64,000 nucleotides of DNA from Epiperipatus broadwayi (taxonomy: Eukaryota > Onychophora > Udeonychophora > Euonychophora > Peripatidae). Shown one piece after another: positions 23,791 to 36,932 of the stretch (position 1 is the first letter of the stretch; each line of letters begins with the position of its first letter). The notes beneath the pieces were generated by a model. It did no database searches, was not told the DNA's origin, and saw nothing but the letters and a program-made list of their open reading frames with translations. The stretch lies in the NCBI GenBank assembly GCA_028023455.1, contig JAQFVV010000185.1:1687239-1751238 (forward strand). Reading direction: 5' to 3'. The position numbers and the translations under genes were made by a program.

Positions 23791-26700
23791 ATCACACATG
23801 ACTTGGATGACTAATGAAAAAATGACATTCTTACATTTTATCTATATCGATAAAATTACAAGATCCCAATATTACCAAAATTTATATTATAGATCAAAGA
23901 CTCTTATAGACATTACTAGCTCATTTACGTATATTGATGAACAGACATGTATAATCCTATTAATGGCTTCTAAACAAGCATGTGAAGACCATTATTGATA
24001 TTGATGGCCATTTAACTAGATTATTTATCATAATATAAAGGTAATAATGATGATAATAATGATGAATGATAATAATAGTGATATCATAATAATAATGATA
24101 GTGATAGTGATAATGATACTAGCCATAACTTATTAATAAACTCACAACAATAAATTTATCTTTATAAACTCATAAGTATTTATTAAAAATTATCCTATTT
24201 CAAACTAAGATTTAAATATTACATTCACTAGCATTTATATAAGTTTATAGTTATTTACTAAAATACTTTTATAGTTAAGATTAGGATTTAATAATACTAG
24301 TGATGATGAATGATCATCATGAATCTCTAAGCATGATATTCATCTTTCTATAAATCTTTATTTATTAAAATATATTAATTCTGTTAAACGTTAGATTGAG
24401 TGATTATAATTTATTAATGATGATGATGGCGATCATAACTCTTATATAGTATTATTTGAAACATTTTAATCAATAACACGATATCCATCTTTGATGAGGA
24501 TGATCATAATTCATGGACACAACATAATTTTAGCTTTCTATTGTTGAACTATAATTACTAAAATTTGGTTATTATCAAGCATAATCCTTAAATACCCAAA
24601 GATAAATTAACATTCTAGTTTACTTAACCTTTTGCGAGCGCTTAATATTTGCAAGTGATTGCTCAATATTTACGAATGATAACACTTAATAACTGCGAGC
24701 AATGATGATGAATTAAAATGATAGAATCAAGACAAGAAAAACACAACAATATTTTTTTTAATAAGAACTCGGAAAACCAATTAAGATATATATATAATTA
24801 TATTTTATTAATACTATTACTCTTTCTTTCTTTCTTTAAAATCAAATCAATAATTAAATAAATGGCTTATTATGACATTAATTCAATACAAAAATTAATA
24901 TAAAAATTTATATAAGCACAAGCAAATAAACTTAATATATAGGTTTGTCATTTCTGGATATTTTAAAATAAGCTGGCTTAAAAAAATACATTTTATGGAA
25001 TGCTTACTTAAGTCTTTCCTAACTTATTATATCATAAAATAAATTTCATATGTATCCTGTGTGTTTTATTTCACTTCCATTCATATGTAAGCCTTGCTTT
25101 ATAATTTCTCACACCTAAACTATTTATATATAACCTATTCCTTGACATGTTTGTATAAGCAGTTACACATGCACACATTCGGTAATGTTAACATATATGT
25201 TTAAAATGTATACCTACAAATTACATATATAAAATATTTTTGCAACCTTTTAGCAAAAGAAAATAACAGTATATTAATTTTAATATGCAACAAGATAAAA
25301 TAAAAATAAAAAAACATTATAAATGCATATATTTATAGGTTGCTCATTATCATTAACAACTGAAGAACAATTAAAAAAAAAAAAAACATTTCAACATTAC
25401 AATATATAATAAAAAAAAATAATAAAAAAAAATAATGAAAAATTTAAGTTTAAAGATTTAAACTATGTTTGTGCTATGTTGTGAGATATTGCAAATAACT
25501 ATAGATAAACAAGTCTTTAATGTTTCTGTATCAAAAGAAAAATTGCTTTGACCAGTAAATTAAGGTTTACTTTTAATAAGTAAGAATAAAAATCTGTTAA
25601 AGAAAGTTCATAGTTACCCGATCACTTTCACTTCTTATAAATGTCCTGAGTTTGAATTTTCAGACTGCTTGTCTTTGCTCCATAAAAAAAAAATTATTGC
25701 AGATACTGTTAAGATAACATGAATCAATTGACTTGCTTGTTTCTTTAATTCTAAAATTATTTATTGTTGATTGGCTTCCTTCTACCATTTTAAAAAGAGC
25801 TATTATAAATACTTTTTAATAAGTATGTACTGGTGGATTTGCTTGTCTCTCCCATTTTAAAAAAATAATCACTGTAGACACTTTAGATGACTGAGGTAAA
25901 CTTTAATAAAAATTTGATTCATGGCTTCAAACTTGGCTATATATGGAATTTATACATTTTCTCTTTCTCTTCCTTCCTCTTCTCCATCCATCCAAAGGTA
26001 ATGAGCCTAGAATAGACCAGGAGCCAGAAAAGAACCATTTCATATAGCTTGTGTGGTTGGCTTCAAACTCTTTCATTTTGTTGGTTATTATTTGATTGGT
26101 ATATGAGACCACAGTAGATTAGTGATTTTAACTCATTCTGTGTTAATCAGGAAGCAGAAAAAAATGGTTTAGCAATGCAGAGTCATGGTATTATACTCAG
26201 AAAAATGTTAATCTCATTTCATAGAATTGTCAATAACTTCTTATAAATTCAATTTTGTTCCATTTTCCCTCTTTTTTTCAATATTAATATTTCTGGAGAT
26301 TACTTGTATATCCGCACATCTTCGTCTATTTTGACTTTATACAAGAGTCTTTTCCTTCTTTTCCCTTGCTCAATTTTTAAAGAGTAAAAAAAAAATCAAA
26401 TCGCCTACTTTCCTTTTTTTTCCTTTTCAACATTAATAACGAGGAAAAAATTGAGGGAGAGTTACATCTCTGTTTAATAATAATGACTGAGTGACTCTCT
26501 GTCTCTCAAAAAATAATAATACTGAGTGACTGTCAAACATTTTATTCATTTATATTGCCAATATTTGGTCAAAGAAACTGACCACCTGCATATCTTATCT
26601 TGAGATAAAAGATAAAAAAAATCAGAGTTTGACAAGTTGATGTTCTATCGCGATTTTACAAGAAAATTAATAATCACCTTTATTTCCTCAAAGCACCTCT

Positions 26701-27439
26701 CTCTTTTAAAAAAAAAATCTTAGATACAGATAAAAACAATACAACAAAGCTGGCAATCTACAGCCATTGCAAATAGGTGTAAAAGCGTTTTTTTTTGTGT
26801 TTATACAGACGTTCTTATTCTTTCACACTCTTTTGCACATGTACATTTTCAAATCTCAATCTCTTATCTAGATCACTTTATTTGATACTTTCTTTCTGAT
26901 CTGCCTTATTTCAACCAAAAATAAAACTAAATAACTGAATATATTAATTATTTAATAAGAAAAATAACATATTAAAATATCATTTCTTACAACATTATAT
27001 TCATTCACCACCTATTAATTTATCAATTATATATTACACATATAATATACGTACACATAAATCTATATATATATAAGAAATTTTTTTTAAAGTAATATAT
27101 CTGTGTGTTTGAAATGAGTCATATACATACAATATATATATATATATATATATAATACATTATCATTGTTTATCAAATATATAATTAATAGTACTATATT
27201 ACCAACATTTTTGCTGAAATGAACTAGCAAACAACTGAGCAATGAATGTTTGTCTTTTTTTTCTTTAAAAAAAAAAAAAAACATTACTAAGGCACTGCAA
27301 GGACTAACACTCATAACAAAATTAAAGGTTTAGCTAATTTAAAAAAAAAAAAAAAAACAGAAAATTTTAAAATGTGAAAGTTGGGTATAATAATAGATGA
27401 AAAAATGATATAAATTCAATAGGCATTCTCATTAATAGA
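23791..27439. other. Long AT-rich region with microsatellites, no gene
   Basis: Degenerate AAT/GAT microsatellite at 24035-24120, poly-A runs near 25374, 27264 and 27341, a TA run at 27133-27154. Between 25640 and 25900 a ~175-bp unit with cttgtct...ccat and actgtagacactt-like parts appears twice, very diverged. No coding or exon-like signal. Confidence 0.45.
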
Positions 27440-27859
27440 TTTTAAAAAAATTTCCAAATAGAGGATAGTTTACATTTATGATCATATTTTTTGATACAAC
27501 ATGGTTTCTTAAAAATCTCAATGGTTTATCTGAATTTTTTTTTATTGAATGATTCAAATGATTGAAAAATCTATATTATGACCAACATTCAGGATATAGA
27601 GTTAAATTTCTGCTGATGATAAATGCTGCCTGTCTGTTTTATCATACTCATCTCTCTTAGCTCTAATGCAATGATTATTTATATTTACATAAGAGGTTTC
27701 ACAAATTCTACATGGCATTTCATAATTTTTCTGGGCCTTATGAGGAAATGAGTTATTCAGATTTGACAAAATGTGACAACCTTTTAGATTAACAGGATAA
27801 TTTGTTATTTTATTGTTGCATTTTCCTTTTGATAGTTTTAAAATGCCATATAAACACAC
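27440..27859 (-). pseudogene. Penelope-like element, family A, copy 4 (GIY-YIG fragment)
   Basis: An 85-codon minus frame (27859-27602) contains YEMPCRICETSYV and then RAKRDEYDKTDRQHLSS, matching the CENCKASYIG and RRDEH parts of copy 1 in order and spacing. The usual YIG is replaced by YVN and EH by EY, so catalytic positions are lost. Upstream, NLKGCHILSNL and FPHKAQKNYE fit the linker between reverse transcriptase and endonuclease. Past the frame, 27602-27440 matches the copy 1 tail (gtatcaa, atttggaaat) with interruptions. Degenerate reading continues upstream to about 28080 but is not secure. Dead copy. Confidence 0.7.
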
Positions 27860-28080
27860 TCTATTTCTTTATTACAATGAAAAAATGTTTGACATTAATC
27901 TAAATTATTTACATTTCCTATTCTCTGTTAATTTGAAAATTAATTTTGTTATTCTGACTGATATACCATCAACCTCTACAATGTTCTTTCACTTTTTATT
28001 TATAATGAATACCACTTCTTATGTTTGTGCTTTTAAAGTAAAGTACATATCCACATTTTTTATCATATTTTCATAAGTTT

Positions 28081-29149
28081 ACATAGTTCAACAATGATGT
28101 TCTGACAAATTTACAATCTTGCATCATTTGAAATTTATTTGCAATTATAGATTCCTAAATAAAATGTAATTATATACAGGTCAACATTTACAACTAGTGG
28201 AATCTTATGAGTCTCTGCCTTTATCCAAAATTTGCTGCCCTTATTGATAACCTTACAGCTTTAGTTTTACCTCCCATGATTATAAATATTTATAAGAAAA
28301 TAAAAAGATAATTCACACATATTCTTACTGCCTTCAAGAAATTTAACTGATATTTAGTAAAGAATTATCAGACAAATTCAAAGAAAGACCATGATTTTTC
28401 TTGATCAAAAACTCAGAATTCAGAGATTAAAAATCAGTTAACAAACTTATCATTCTGGCTGATGAAGTTTAGTGAGTAAACAATCTACATAAGTATACTA
28501 TATACAACTGCAATGATTAGACTATATAGCATGATCATTAAGAATTTACTATGGATAGCTTCTTACAAACCTCAAAGAGGAATCAAAGAATCTTTTACTT
28601 TTTACTTGATAACGAATTCATTTTACCCAATTGAAATTTGTATATTCTTATTTAGTTTTTTTTATTTTCTTATGCACTTTATAGTATTAATATTATATTA
28701 AGTTTTATGTCTGAATAGACTGCATAGCAATACTATAAAATTTTTAAATATTCATAATTAAAACTGCAAATAAAAATTAAATCTAAATATTTCAGTGGGA
28801 CATATGATTCCATAATATAGCTTTACTTAAAAAAAAGTAAATGTTATTTTTTTTTTTGAAACCATTTCAGCTTGCCACAAATTGATACTATAATAGTTAA
28901 TAATATTTGGTCACCACTTGCCATTTCTTAACTTGTTTTGCATATCAAATTAAAAAATGCATCCAATTAAAATACTAAAATTTGGGTTCAAATTCTTATC
29001 AAATAAATATTTAAACTTTTTATATTTTAATTCATAGTTCAACTTTATCAATACAAATAATTATCCAATATTCATCAATAAATACATATTTTCTATTGTT
29101 AGATAGAGACCAAAATGAGAATGAAAAAATGCTCAAAATATCAATATTA
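28081..29149. other. AT-rich stretch, no feature seen
   Basis: Nothing recognised. Confidence 0.5.
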
Positions 29150-29260
29150 TGAAAGAAATATCTGATTAGTAATGAAGCAGTCGGATCTGAGTTCGATCCT
29201 AGCTTCATGTTATTTACCCTAATACTAACCTTAAATTTCCGATGCAATGGGGCTTTATAC
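29150..29260 (+). repeat. Probable tRNA-derived SINE head
   Basis: gagttcgatcctagc at about 29190-29204 is a good B box, with ctgattagtaatgaagca about 30 bases upstream in the A-box position. The body downstream (to about 29260) is GC-richer than the flanks. No second copy identified in the window. Confidence 0.4.
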
Positions 29261-29527
29261 GTTCAATCCATGCTAATTTCCATAATGAATAACTTATTTC
29301 AAATGCGTAGTAAAATTAATTAGTTTAGTTTAAATTTGATCAATTCTCTAAATAAATTCATGATAAAATATTCATGAATTTATATATATTAAATTGCATG
29401 GATTGTGTATATATATATATATTTGTAAGTATTAAATATATATATAATTGTTCGAAAGTTTCATTGCGTCGGGAATACTTGTTTTTTTCACCTTTAAATA
29501 ATTTATAAAGTTTTGTGATTAAAAGCT

Positions 29528-29695
29528 ACATTCCTTCCATAGGCTTTCAAATTTTCAAAAACAAAAGTAAAGTTTTATTAATTAAAAAAGATAAGAATTC
29601 AATTTCCAATTAAAATCATTTCAGATTTTAAGAATTCATTTTCTAATTAGGAAAGGAAGTCAAAAATTAGTTTGAAAGCCTTATTGAAGGAATGT
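29528..29695. mobile_element. MITE-like inverted-repeat element, ~168 bp
   Basis: acattccttccataggcttt at the left end pairs with the right end (gaaagccttattgaaggaat), and inside aagaattcaatttc pairs imperfectly with a gaattcatttt/ctaatt segment. No coding capacity. Confidence 0.7.
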
Positions 29696-29752
29696 ATCTG
29701 AAAACAACTAGTGGATAATAAAATAGCGCTAGCCTAAGGCATCTGTGAACAG

Positions 29753-30043
29753 TATATATAGCTCTGAAAAGTCGGAAGGGGGTGGGATCTTTGTTGTAAA
29801 GTAGTACAGTGAACTCTGTGCGTGTTAAATTGTATTCATCATGATAGAGGGCTAGAACATCAGGAATCTGGCTACGGTTCCATGAAGTCCCTAGAAATCT
29901 TCAATAGTGCTGCTGAATCTTTCTGGACTGATCAGACTGCTAACATCATGAAAAGCTACTAAAAATGCTGTTCCAATAATCAACCAAATGGTGCCTACAT
30001 TTCACCGACTTGGATGTGTAACTTAAGAACCTAGCATGGAAGG
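29753..30043 (+). promoter_or_regulatory. Candidate promoter and untranslated first exon
   Basis: A TATA box, tatatata at 29753-29760, precedes by about 25-30 bases the start of a GC-richer, repeat-free stretch. It ends at 30043 with GAAGG|GTAATA, an acceptable splice donor. No open frame runs across it, so if transcribed it would be untranslated leader or non-coding RNA. The evidence is compositional and motif-based only. Confidence 0.28.
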
Positions 30044-31254
30044 GTAATATATTTCTCATGAACTCTAAACTCTCTGGCCAGTTCGAACTTTATTTTACAC
30101 TCCTTTTTAAGAGCTCTTTATTCTCTAATGTAAAAATCTTTCTAACACCTTTTATTAACGCTATTGTAAATCTATATCTTAATTCTTTAATCTCTAGTCT
30201 TTAAACTTTTCTCTTCTTACTTGGCGGTTCAGTTAATATATATATATATATATTTGTGTGCTTTATTAATGTTCATTTATTTAAAATTATATGCCAATAA
30301 TCTCTCGACTCGATGAGCTCCTTTGTTCTATTTGCCTCACGCAAATAATATATTAATTTTAAATAGTAATTCTCACCCATTAGAACTAAATTTATAAGTT
30401 CTATCAATTATCGAGTCGAAAGAAATATTACATGTTTACTATTTTTATAATTGGCTAATAATCAATTATTAGCTCCGTTTTTACCTATGTCCCCAGCTCC
30501 TATCTAATACACAAAGGTTTATATATTCACAAAATGTTAAAATATTATTTTCTCGTTCCACTAATATTTATTAACTCAAATATAATGTTAAATGTTTTAT
30601 TGCAAAAGGGCCGATAAAGGGTTAAATAGATTCTAATTCAACTTTTGCTATTTGTATTAAGATTCAGTAAGAGCACGATGATTAGGGCATAATTAATATA
30701 ACTTACAAATACTTTCAAATAGTTTGTTAAAAGCTCGTTTGACTTTAATTAATTGATCAAGTTATCATGTCGAGCATTCTATATGGGTTTTAGTTTTCAA
30801 TGATAACTATCAAGTCATCATCATCGAACGTTGCTGACGTAGGGCAATGTTCTGCTCCGTTAGGCTGGTCGGTGATCATATTTCTCTTATTTAAAATTAT
30901 CAAGAAGAAAGTACTTCCACTCCCTTCATAGTAGTCAAAGGGCGTAAGACTTGTTAAATGCAAGCCGCCATAGGACTTCGATCATCGACTAGCAATCGTC
31001 TTTCAAGTGTATTTTCCGGAAAAGCCTGCTCGGATGCTCGTAATTTGTGATGAATTGATTTAAATTAAAGTCGAACAAATTCTCAAATATATTATTAATT
31101 AAATCTGTTTTCACATCAAGATTAAAGTTATGCCCTAAAATACGTATCTTGCTCTTCGTGAATAGATTTTCGAATGTGAAAATAAATATCACATTCCATC
31201 GTAATCAAATTAGAGCAATCATTTCCTTCGTTAATGAATACCTTTATCAGCCTT
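30044..31254. other. AT-rich DNA; GC-richer part at 30815-31030
   Basis: A TA run at about 30237-30253. The 30815-31030 stretch has several CG-containing words and ends in a minus frame (30989-31192) I cannot assign. A faintly similar word order (ctggtcgg, cttatttaaa) occurs near 35100, possibly an ancient repeat. Confidence 0.3.
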
Positions 31255-31760
31255 TATATTTCTCATTGGGGGCATAGGCAGAGACTTTCAATTTACGTAA
31301 TACTTGTTGGCATATGATAAGGACCGCCACTCTTATTATAATTGTAAGATATCTTAAAGACTAGAGGTAATTAATGCATTCTTTATTTTATGAAACAAAA
31401 CAAATTATTTTTATTAAATATTTTCTAACATACTTGGTTTTCTTAGTTCATTATTCTTTTTATAATTATTTAAATGTTAATACCCGCTGTCTGTGTTGGC
31501 AACCCAAACATACATATGATTCAATTTATAAAATTATTCAAAGTATATAAATTCTTAGATATTAGTGTTACTCAGGAGTCTCTAGTCCTCACCAACCGTT
31601 GAGCTAGTTCTTGGCGCATAGCACTGTGCCGTCGATTTCTGCTATCTGAGCTGTTGAGTTGGGTTTGAATTCAGTTTTGGTTCAGCTGAGTTTGAATCTG
31701 ATTTGACTTGCGGTGGTGGTGGGTTTCGACCGGTACAGTAATACTTTCTTTATACTGTTT
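31255..31760 (-). repeat. Composite tRNA-headed SINE, copy 1
   Basis: Reverse-oriented relative of 63485-64000 over its whole length. On the minus strand a tRNA-like head tagctcaacggttggtgagg (A box near 31600) is followed after ~70 bases by a degraded B box (attgaatca). Conserved blocks: gggggcata, aaggac.gccactcttatt, cgctgtctgtgttggcaac, agtcctcaccaacc, gcatagcactgtgc, gttcagctgagtttg, ttcgac.ggtaca. About 120 bp lie outside the head on its 5' side, so it may be two fused SINEs. Confidence 0.8.
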
Positions 31761-32308
31761 TATCAGATATTAAGAGAAAAGTTCTGCATTGTAGTGTTAT
31801 TTAAAAGATATTTTGCACTGATTTTGCATAAAACCAAAACCTTCTTATATTGTTTTTTCTATAATAGGAAATTATAACCTTTGGATGAGAGAGTCTGAGC
31901 TTTGGAAATACACCAAGGCCTGGTTCCTATTCCTTAAGAGGGGGCTGGGACATGGGTGCTACAGGAATTAGTACAGGTTTATTACTTTCTCATCTGAATG
32001 GTGGGGATAATGTAATTCTTGATAGCTGTGATCTACCTAGTTGCCATTAAGGCCAGATGTTACTTAGTAAACTATGAGAGAAGTTATGAATGGCAAGATA
32101 TATGCATATACAATTCAAGGTTTTTCTGTTCACTTGGTAAATCAAGGTCTGCATTGTAAATCATAGTTTGAATCTTGTATATCACTACATATAACATGTA
32201 AATTCAAAGATTAATATTATGTTAATAAATCATATTTTGAGAAAAAAAAAGAAACTATAACCTTTGTTGTATTAATTATATTTATAAAGTGCAAACTCGT
32301 TGCGTTAA
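31761..32308. other. AT-rich to mixed DNA, no feature seen
   Basis: 31890-32060 is slightly GC-richer but shows no frame or repeat I recognise. Confidence 0.45.
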
Positions 32309-32466
32309 AGTAATATATATTAAGGCTACAGCCTTAAAACTATGCGCCTGAAAAAAACGACAATAGGGTCCTCTGCAAATCTTTAACACAAGATTTATTT
32401 AAAATACTCTACTGTCGTTTTTTCAGGCATATAGTTTTAAGGTTGTAGCTTTATTATATATTACTA
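32309..32466. mobile_element. MITE-like element with ~57-bp terminal inverted repeats
   Basis: agtaatatatattaaggcta at the left is mirrored by ttattatatattact at the right, continuing inwards through agccttaaaactat/atagttttaagg and gcctgaaaaaaacgac/gtcgttttttcaggc. The centre is only about 42 bp. The phrase actataacctttgtt occurs just right of it (32463) and at 32251, possibly a partial flank duplication. Confidence 0.8.
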
Positions 32467-35400
32467 TAACCTTTGTTTTTGTTTTTTTTTATTAAAACAA
32501 CTGTACTACTTTGGGATAATATTTATTAAATAATAGAGCTTGTTTAAATCCCCTTAATAATTTTTGGATACGGTCTTGAACAAAAACCACAAGTTGTCAC
32601 ATATTATATTTTTTTCTTTATATATATATATACTTTAAAAAAAAAAACAAAAAAAAAAAAACAAAACAAAAAACAACAACTTTGAATGTACATTTTTTAT
32701 GAAGCTTTTGAACATAATGATTTAATTTGAGTTAAAAAGTTAAGATTAAAAATGATAAAAAGTTATATTGTTCTTAAAAATATTGTTATGTTTATTTTGA
32801 TTCATAGTTGTGAAACATAGATTTTGAATTGTGAAAGAAAGCAACATTACCAGAAGTATATTATAAATTTAAAGGGGAGATAGATAATAAATATAATTGA
32901 TTTCAAGTTTAAATTGGAATTATTAACGTTATTGCAAAAATTGAAAAATGATTGGAAATAAACTACTATTAACATAAAAGAGATTATGAGCTACTAGATC
33001 AAAATTTGATTTTATAATGGAAAGTGAAAACTATCTTTGTAAAAGATAATGAATCCGTGTAGTGAGTTATTTTATTATAGAACATGTAAATTTGTGAATA
33101 GACCTTTGCCATGAAAGAATCATAGAAACTTTGCCACACAGAAAACGAGCAGTATCTAATCTACATCTATTTGTCTTTTACTTATATATAACATTAACTG
33201 CACAATGTGAAAATTATTTTTTTAAAGTGAATTTCAACTGGTAGTTAATTTTTTCAAAGTCAAATAGAAACTTTACCAAGGTCAGCATATGTAAGATTAA
33301 TAGTGCAGCAAATTTCTTGTAGTCATTAAAGTTAAAGTAGTTTACTTAGCAGCAAAAAATAATTTGAAATAAAAAGAAATATCAGGAGAAAGTCTTAAAT
33401 TCTAAATTTAAAAGGAAGAATGATTAATTTAATTGCTATGTAAACAAATCTCATTTTGTTTACATAAAAACGTGCTATTATTTTAAAATTTTGCCTGACA
33501 AAATTTCTCACGGAGCAGTGATTTTTAAATAGGAAAACTCTAAAAGGTCTCTTATTCCTGTTTGTAAAAAATGCTAGGTTAAATAAAAGATTAAATATCA
33601 CAATCACCATAAGAAGTCATAAGAATAAAAATTCAGGAAATGAGGAAGCTAAACATAACCAAATTGAAAATTAATGAATAAAACACTAAAATGATGTTTA
33701 ACCTGAGAGCAATACAAATTGTAATTATCACTAGAAAATGTCAATGCTGTCATTTGCAAATAATTGAACATTTGTATATTTTTAACAGATGAATTAATCG
33801 AGGAAATGTAAAAAAGTTATTAATAAAATAGCAATATATATATATATATTAAAGTGTACATTTATAAAATTAAAAGAAAAACAAAGTATTTTAATACATA
33901 TATAATGATTTTTTAAAAAATTCTTTTATATAAGTGAATTTGTTTTGTTATGATTTTGTATAAAATATTATACAAAATTGATTTGTAATGTTGATGGAGA
34001 TATATCTGTCATTACATCTAAACATGTTTCGTCAACCTTTTTAATAGCTACCCAGTCGGTAACTCATCTAACCATTCATAATGAGTATCTGATTATTCAT
34101 AACTTGTGGAGTCTCATTGTCTAATAATTTTCAAGCCTAACAGTTTATTTTTCTTTAATATTTCTAAATAAAAATAGTAAAATAGATCGTTGCCCCTGCT
34201 CTTGTCTATATAAAAGCAGCTTAACCGTATATACATATTCGAGTTTTTATTTTTCATGGCTAGCATTTATAGCCCATTTAAAATCATAATTAAATGGTAG
34301 GAAATATATTAATATTATAACCTTAACAATGCCCTACTGAAATATTTATTGATGTATATTTAAGCATGAGGGTGTGATAAAAAAATATTTATACATATTT
34401 TATATTAAAATAAAGATATTCATAAATAAAAGATTTAATATAATTTTTTAATTTTTTCATGTGCTCTTACTATTATAGAATTGGCACTTGGTTGAATTTC
34501 TACTGCCACCATTTCAGTAGTAAGAATAGTTTAGTCATTGTTATATATATATTCTAACCCAAGAAAACGACGACGAAGACTTCTATTATTATGAAAAAAA
34601 AAATTCGGAAAGCCTAATCGCTTCCTTCTAGGACGGGTAGCAAATCCGTATATTACCTAATATAGCTCGACGTTTGGTTAGTTATAATAATTCAGCTACA
34701 GTGATATGCAGTTCAGACAGAGATAGAATAAAAAAATTATCATTAATAAAATAAATTTAAAAATAAAATTTAGAATAAACTAACATTCTTTCTCTATCCA
34801 AAACACATTCTCTGAGCTGTAAGTACTTGCACTGTTCGACAATGATGATGATGATTTCATGTCATTGTTAATATTACTGACTAAAACAAAACATTCATTA
34901 ATTTGCCAATATGATCTCAATATTTTATTATTATACAATCAGAAGTTTCAATCTCTTTAGCCATGCCACGCTTGTAATATTGATCATAATGAATCAATTC
35001 TTAATTTAAGAGCACTTATAATAATGACACTAATCTCAGGGTTCTCTGTTATTTTTAAAGAAAAATGCTCGGCAGTATTGTGTTGTCGCATATGACTGAC
35101 ATTCTGGTCGGCTATAGGAAACATTTATCTTATTTAAATTCCATGTGTCTTCATCCACATATCAACTATTATAATATTTAACGAGATGATAACCATATTC
35201 AATAACAACGCATAATTTTGAATAATACAGCCATTTTATCCAGAATCTCAGTCGGAATGATGAAAAGACAAGGGTGCTTTTGTGTCCTTCCATTATCCAT
35301 GACAACACAATAATTTAACTAAGATTTATTACTTAGACACTTCACTTAACTGTGTACGAAACGATGTGCAACCAAAACTGGTAGTTTGGGAATAAAGTGA

Positions 35401-36389
35401 TTTTACACACACATAAAATAAAATGTCTTGGTCTGAAGTTTTCAATTCCACAAATAATTCTTATTAAATTAAAAATATAATGAAATATTCTGATCTGCTT
35501 ACAATTGTCTATCTGGTGTATTGAATTTAAGATTTCATAAATGATTTTGGACTCAAGAAAGTATTGCAAGTATTATGCCAATACACTTTTATTTAGCACA
35601 CAAGAAAAATGACTCAACACAACTTGTAACAAGACTATAATTTATTATTAAATTTTAACAAGATTATGATTTATTATTACAATTTAACAAAACTATCCTT
35701 TATGATTAACATAATAAACAAACATATACAATTTATTCGATCCCATATGGATAAAACAAAATATAATTAACATTACTTCGTCTATACTTTTAGACTTGGA
35801 TTCGAACTACTTCTTCGTCTTCTTTTTACATTTATGCAAATTGAATATAACAAAATAAATATTATTATCGATACATCAATTCATCCATTTAGTGTATCTT
35901 ATATGAACGGATGCTTAACTTTATTAACTAACTATTTGTTTTAAAATAAAAACAATCTGATTCTAGGCAATACGTACAAACGATTTTTATTATCATATCT
36001 TTAATTAAATGATAGTTTTTATTTAGATAACTTATTATAATTTATGGGTTATTTATCAGAAGTTACACTTATTATTTTAATATTTACCTTAATAACAACT
36101 GAAGTTGTTATACGCATTGTATTCCTCAGTATAAGTTATATTGTGAGTGCTAATTAATCATTAACCTGAATTAAACCTAGTATTTGAACCCTCCATTGGC
36201 AAATAAAAATTTCTAAATCATGCAATTTTAAACTTACTCTCTCCATTGACTTATGTGTGTATTACCAGCACTATTCCGCCGCACAATCCAGACATTGATC
36301 ATATATACTAGCACGCTATTTATTCTAAATGGATCTTAAGGAATTAACCTCCAATATACCCGTTATCTTGCCATAACTTTCTAAACAAA
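32467..36389. other. Long AT-rich region, no gene
   Basis: Poly-A-rich part at 32637-32680, TA run at 33834-33849, a (GAT)n at 34842-34854 and a possible B-box-like word gattcgaact (minus) at 35799. Frames at 33395-33610 and 35342-35569 resemble no family. Confidence 0.45.
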
Positions 36390-36932
36390 ACACAATATTC
36401 AACACCTTCCATGGTGGAATTATCTCTATTTTCTCATGAGGAATATGGAATAACACTGACAGTCTGTAGAGTTAACTACTATATTAAAATAGTTTGGTGG
36501 GTCCTTGCCTCTTACTTGGGCATAATAGGAGCGCACACCAAATATAATCCTCTCCTGGGATTTTAACGAATGAAAGACACTAAATACGATATAAATTACT
36601 GATCGCCCTAACTCTGAGAAGCGATCACTTGGGTTATAAACATACCCGAATACTAGATTTATCTATTCCCCTCATGGAAAATAAAGCTTTTGGGGAGATC
36701 ATTTTCCATCCCACAAAATAGATACATTACAATTATTACTAATGCGGATATTAATCATATACTAATGCTATATTGGGGCAAGACAAGCAAATACACTAAT
36801 TACACTAAATTTATGTTCCGGGGTATATTTATATCAACGTCTGAAATCAATGGATATCACAGCATTAACAATAATAATTTTTACCTTTGCCAAAGAAACA
36901 TTCAACAAGTAATTGGTAGTCTAGTATCTTGA
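36390..36932 (+). other. Possible decayed retroelement coding fragment (weak)
   Basis: Two short plus frames lie close together: one ending WWVLASYLGIIGAHTKYNPL (about 36411-36566), the next at 36690-36932 with TNADINHILMLYWGKTS and then RGIFISTSEINGYHSIN. The second loosely resembles the RNase H of DIRS- or Gypsy-type elements (an Asp near the start, WG, then an E and HxIN pattern). Composition is GC-richer than the flanks. This is a guess; homology is not established. Confidence 0.18.

Noticed and set aside
30989-31192. 67-codon minus frame as part of a retroelement
   Set aside because: I could not find catalytic or family motifs; only composition is unusual.
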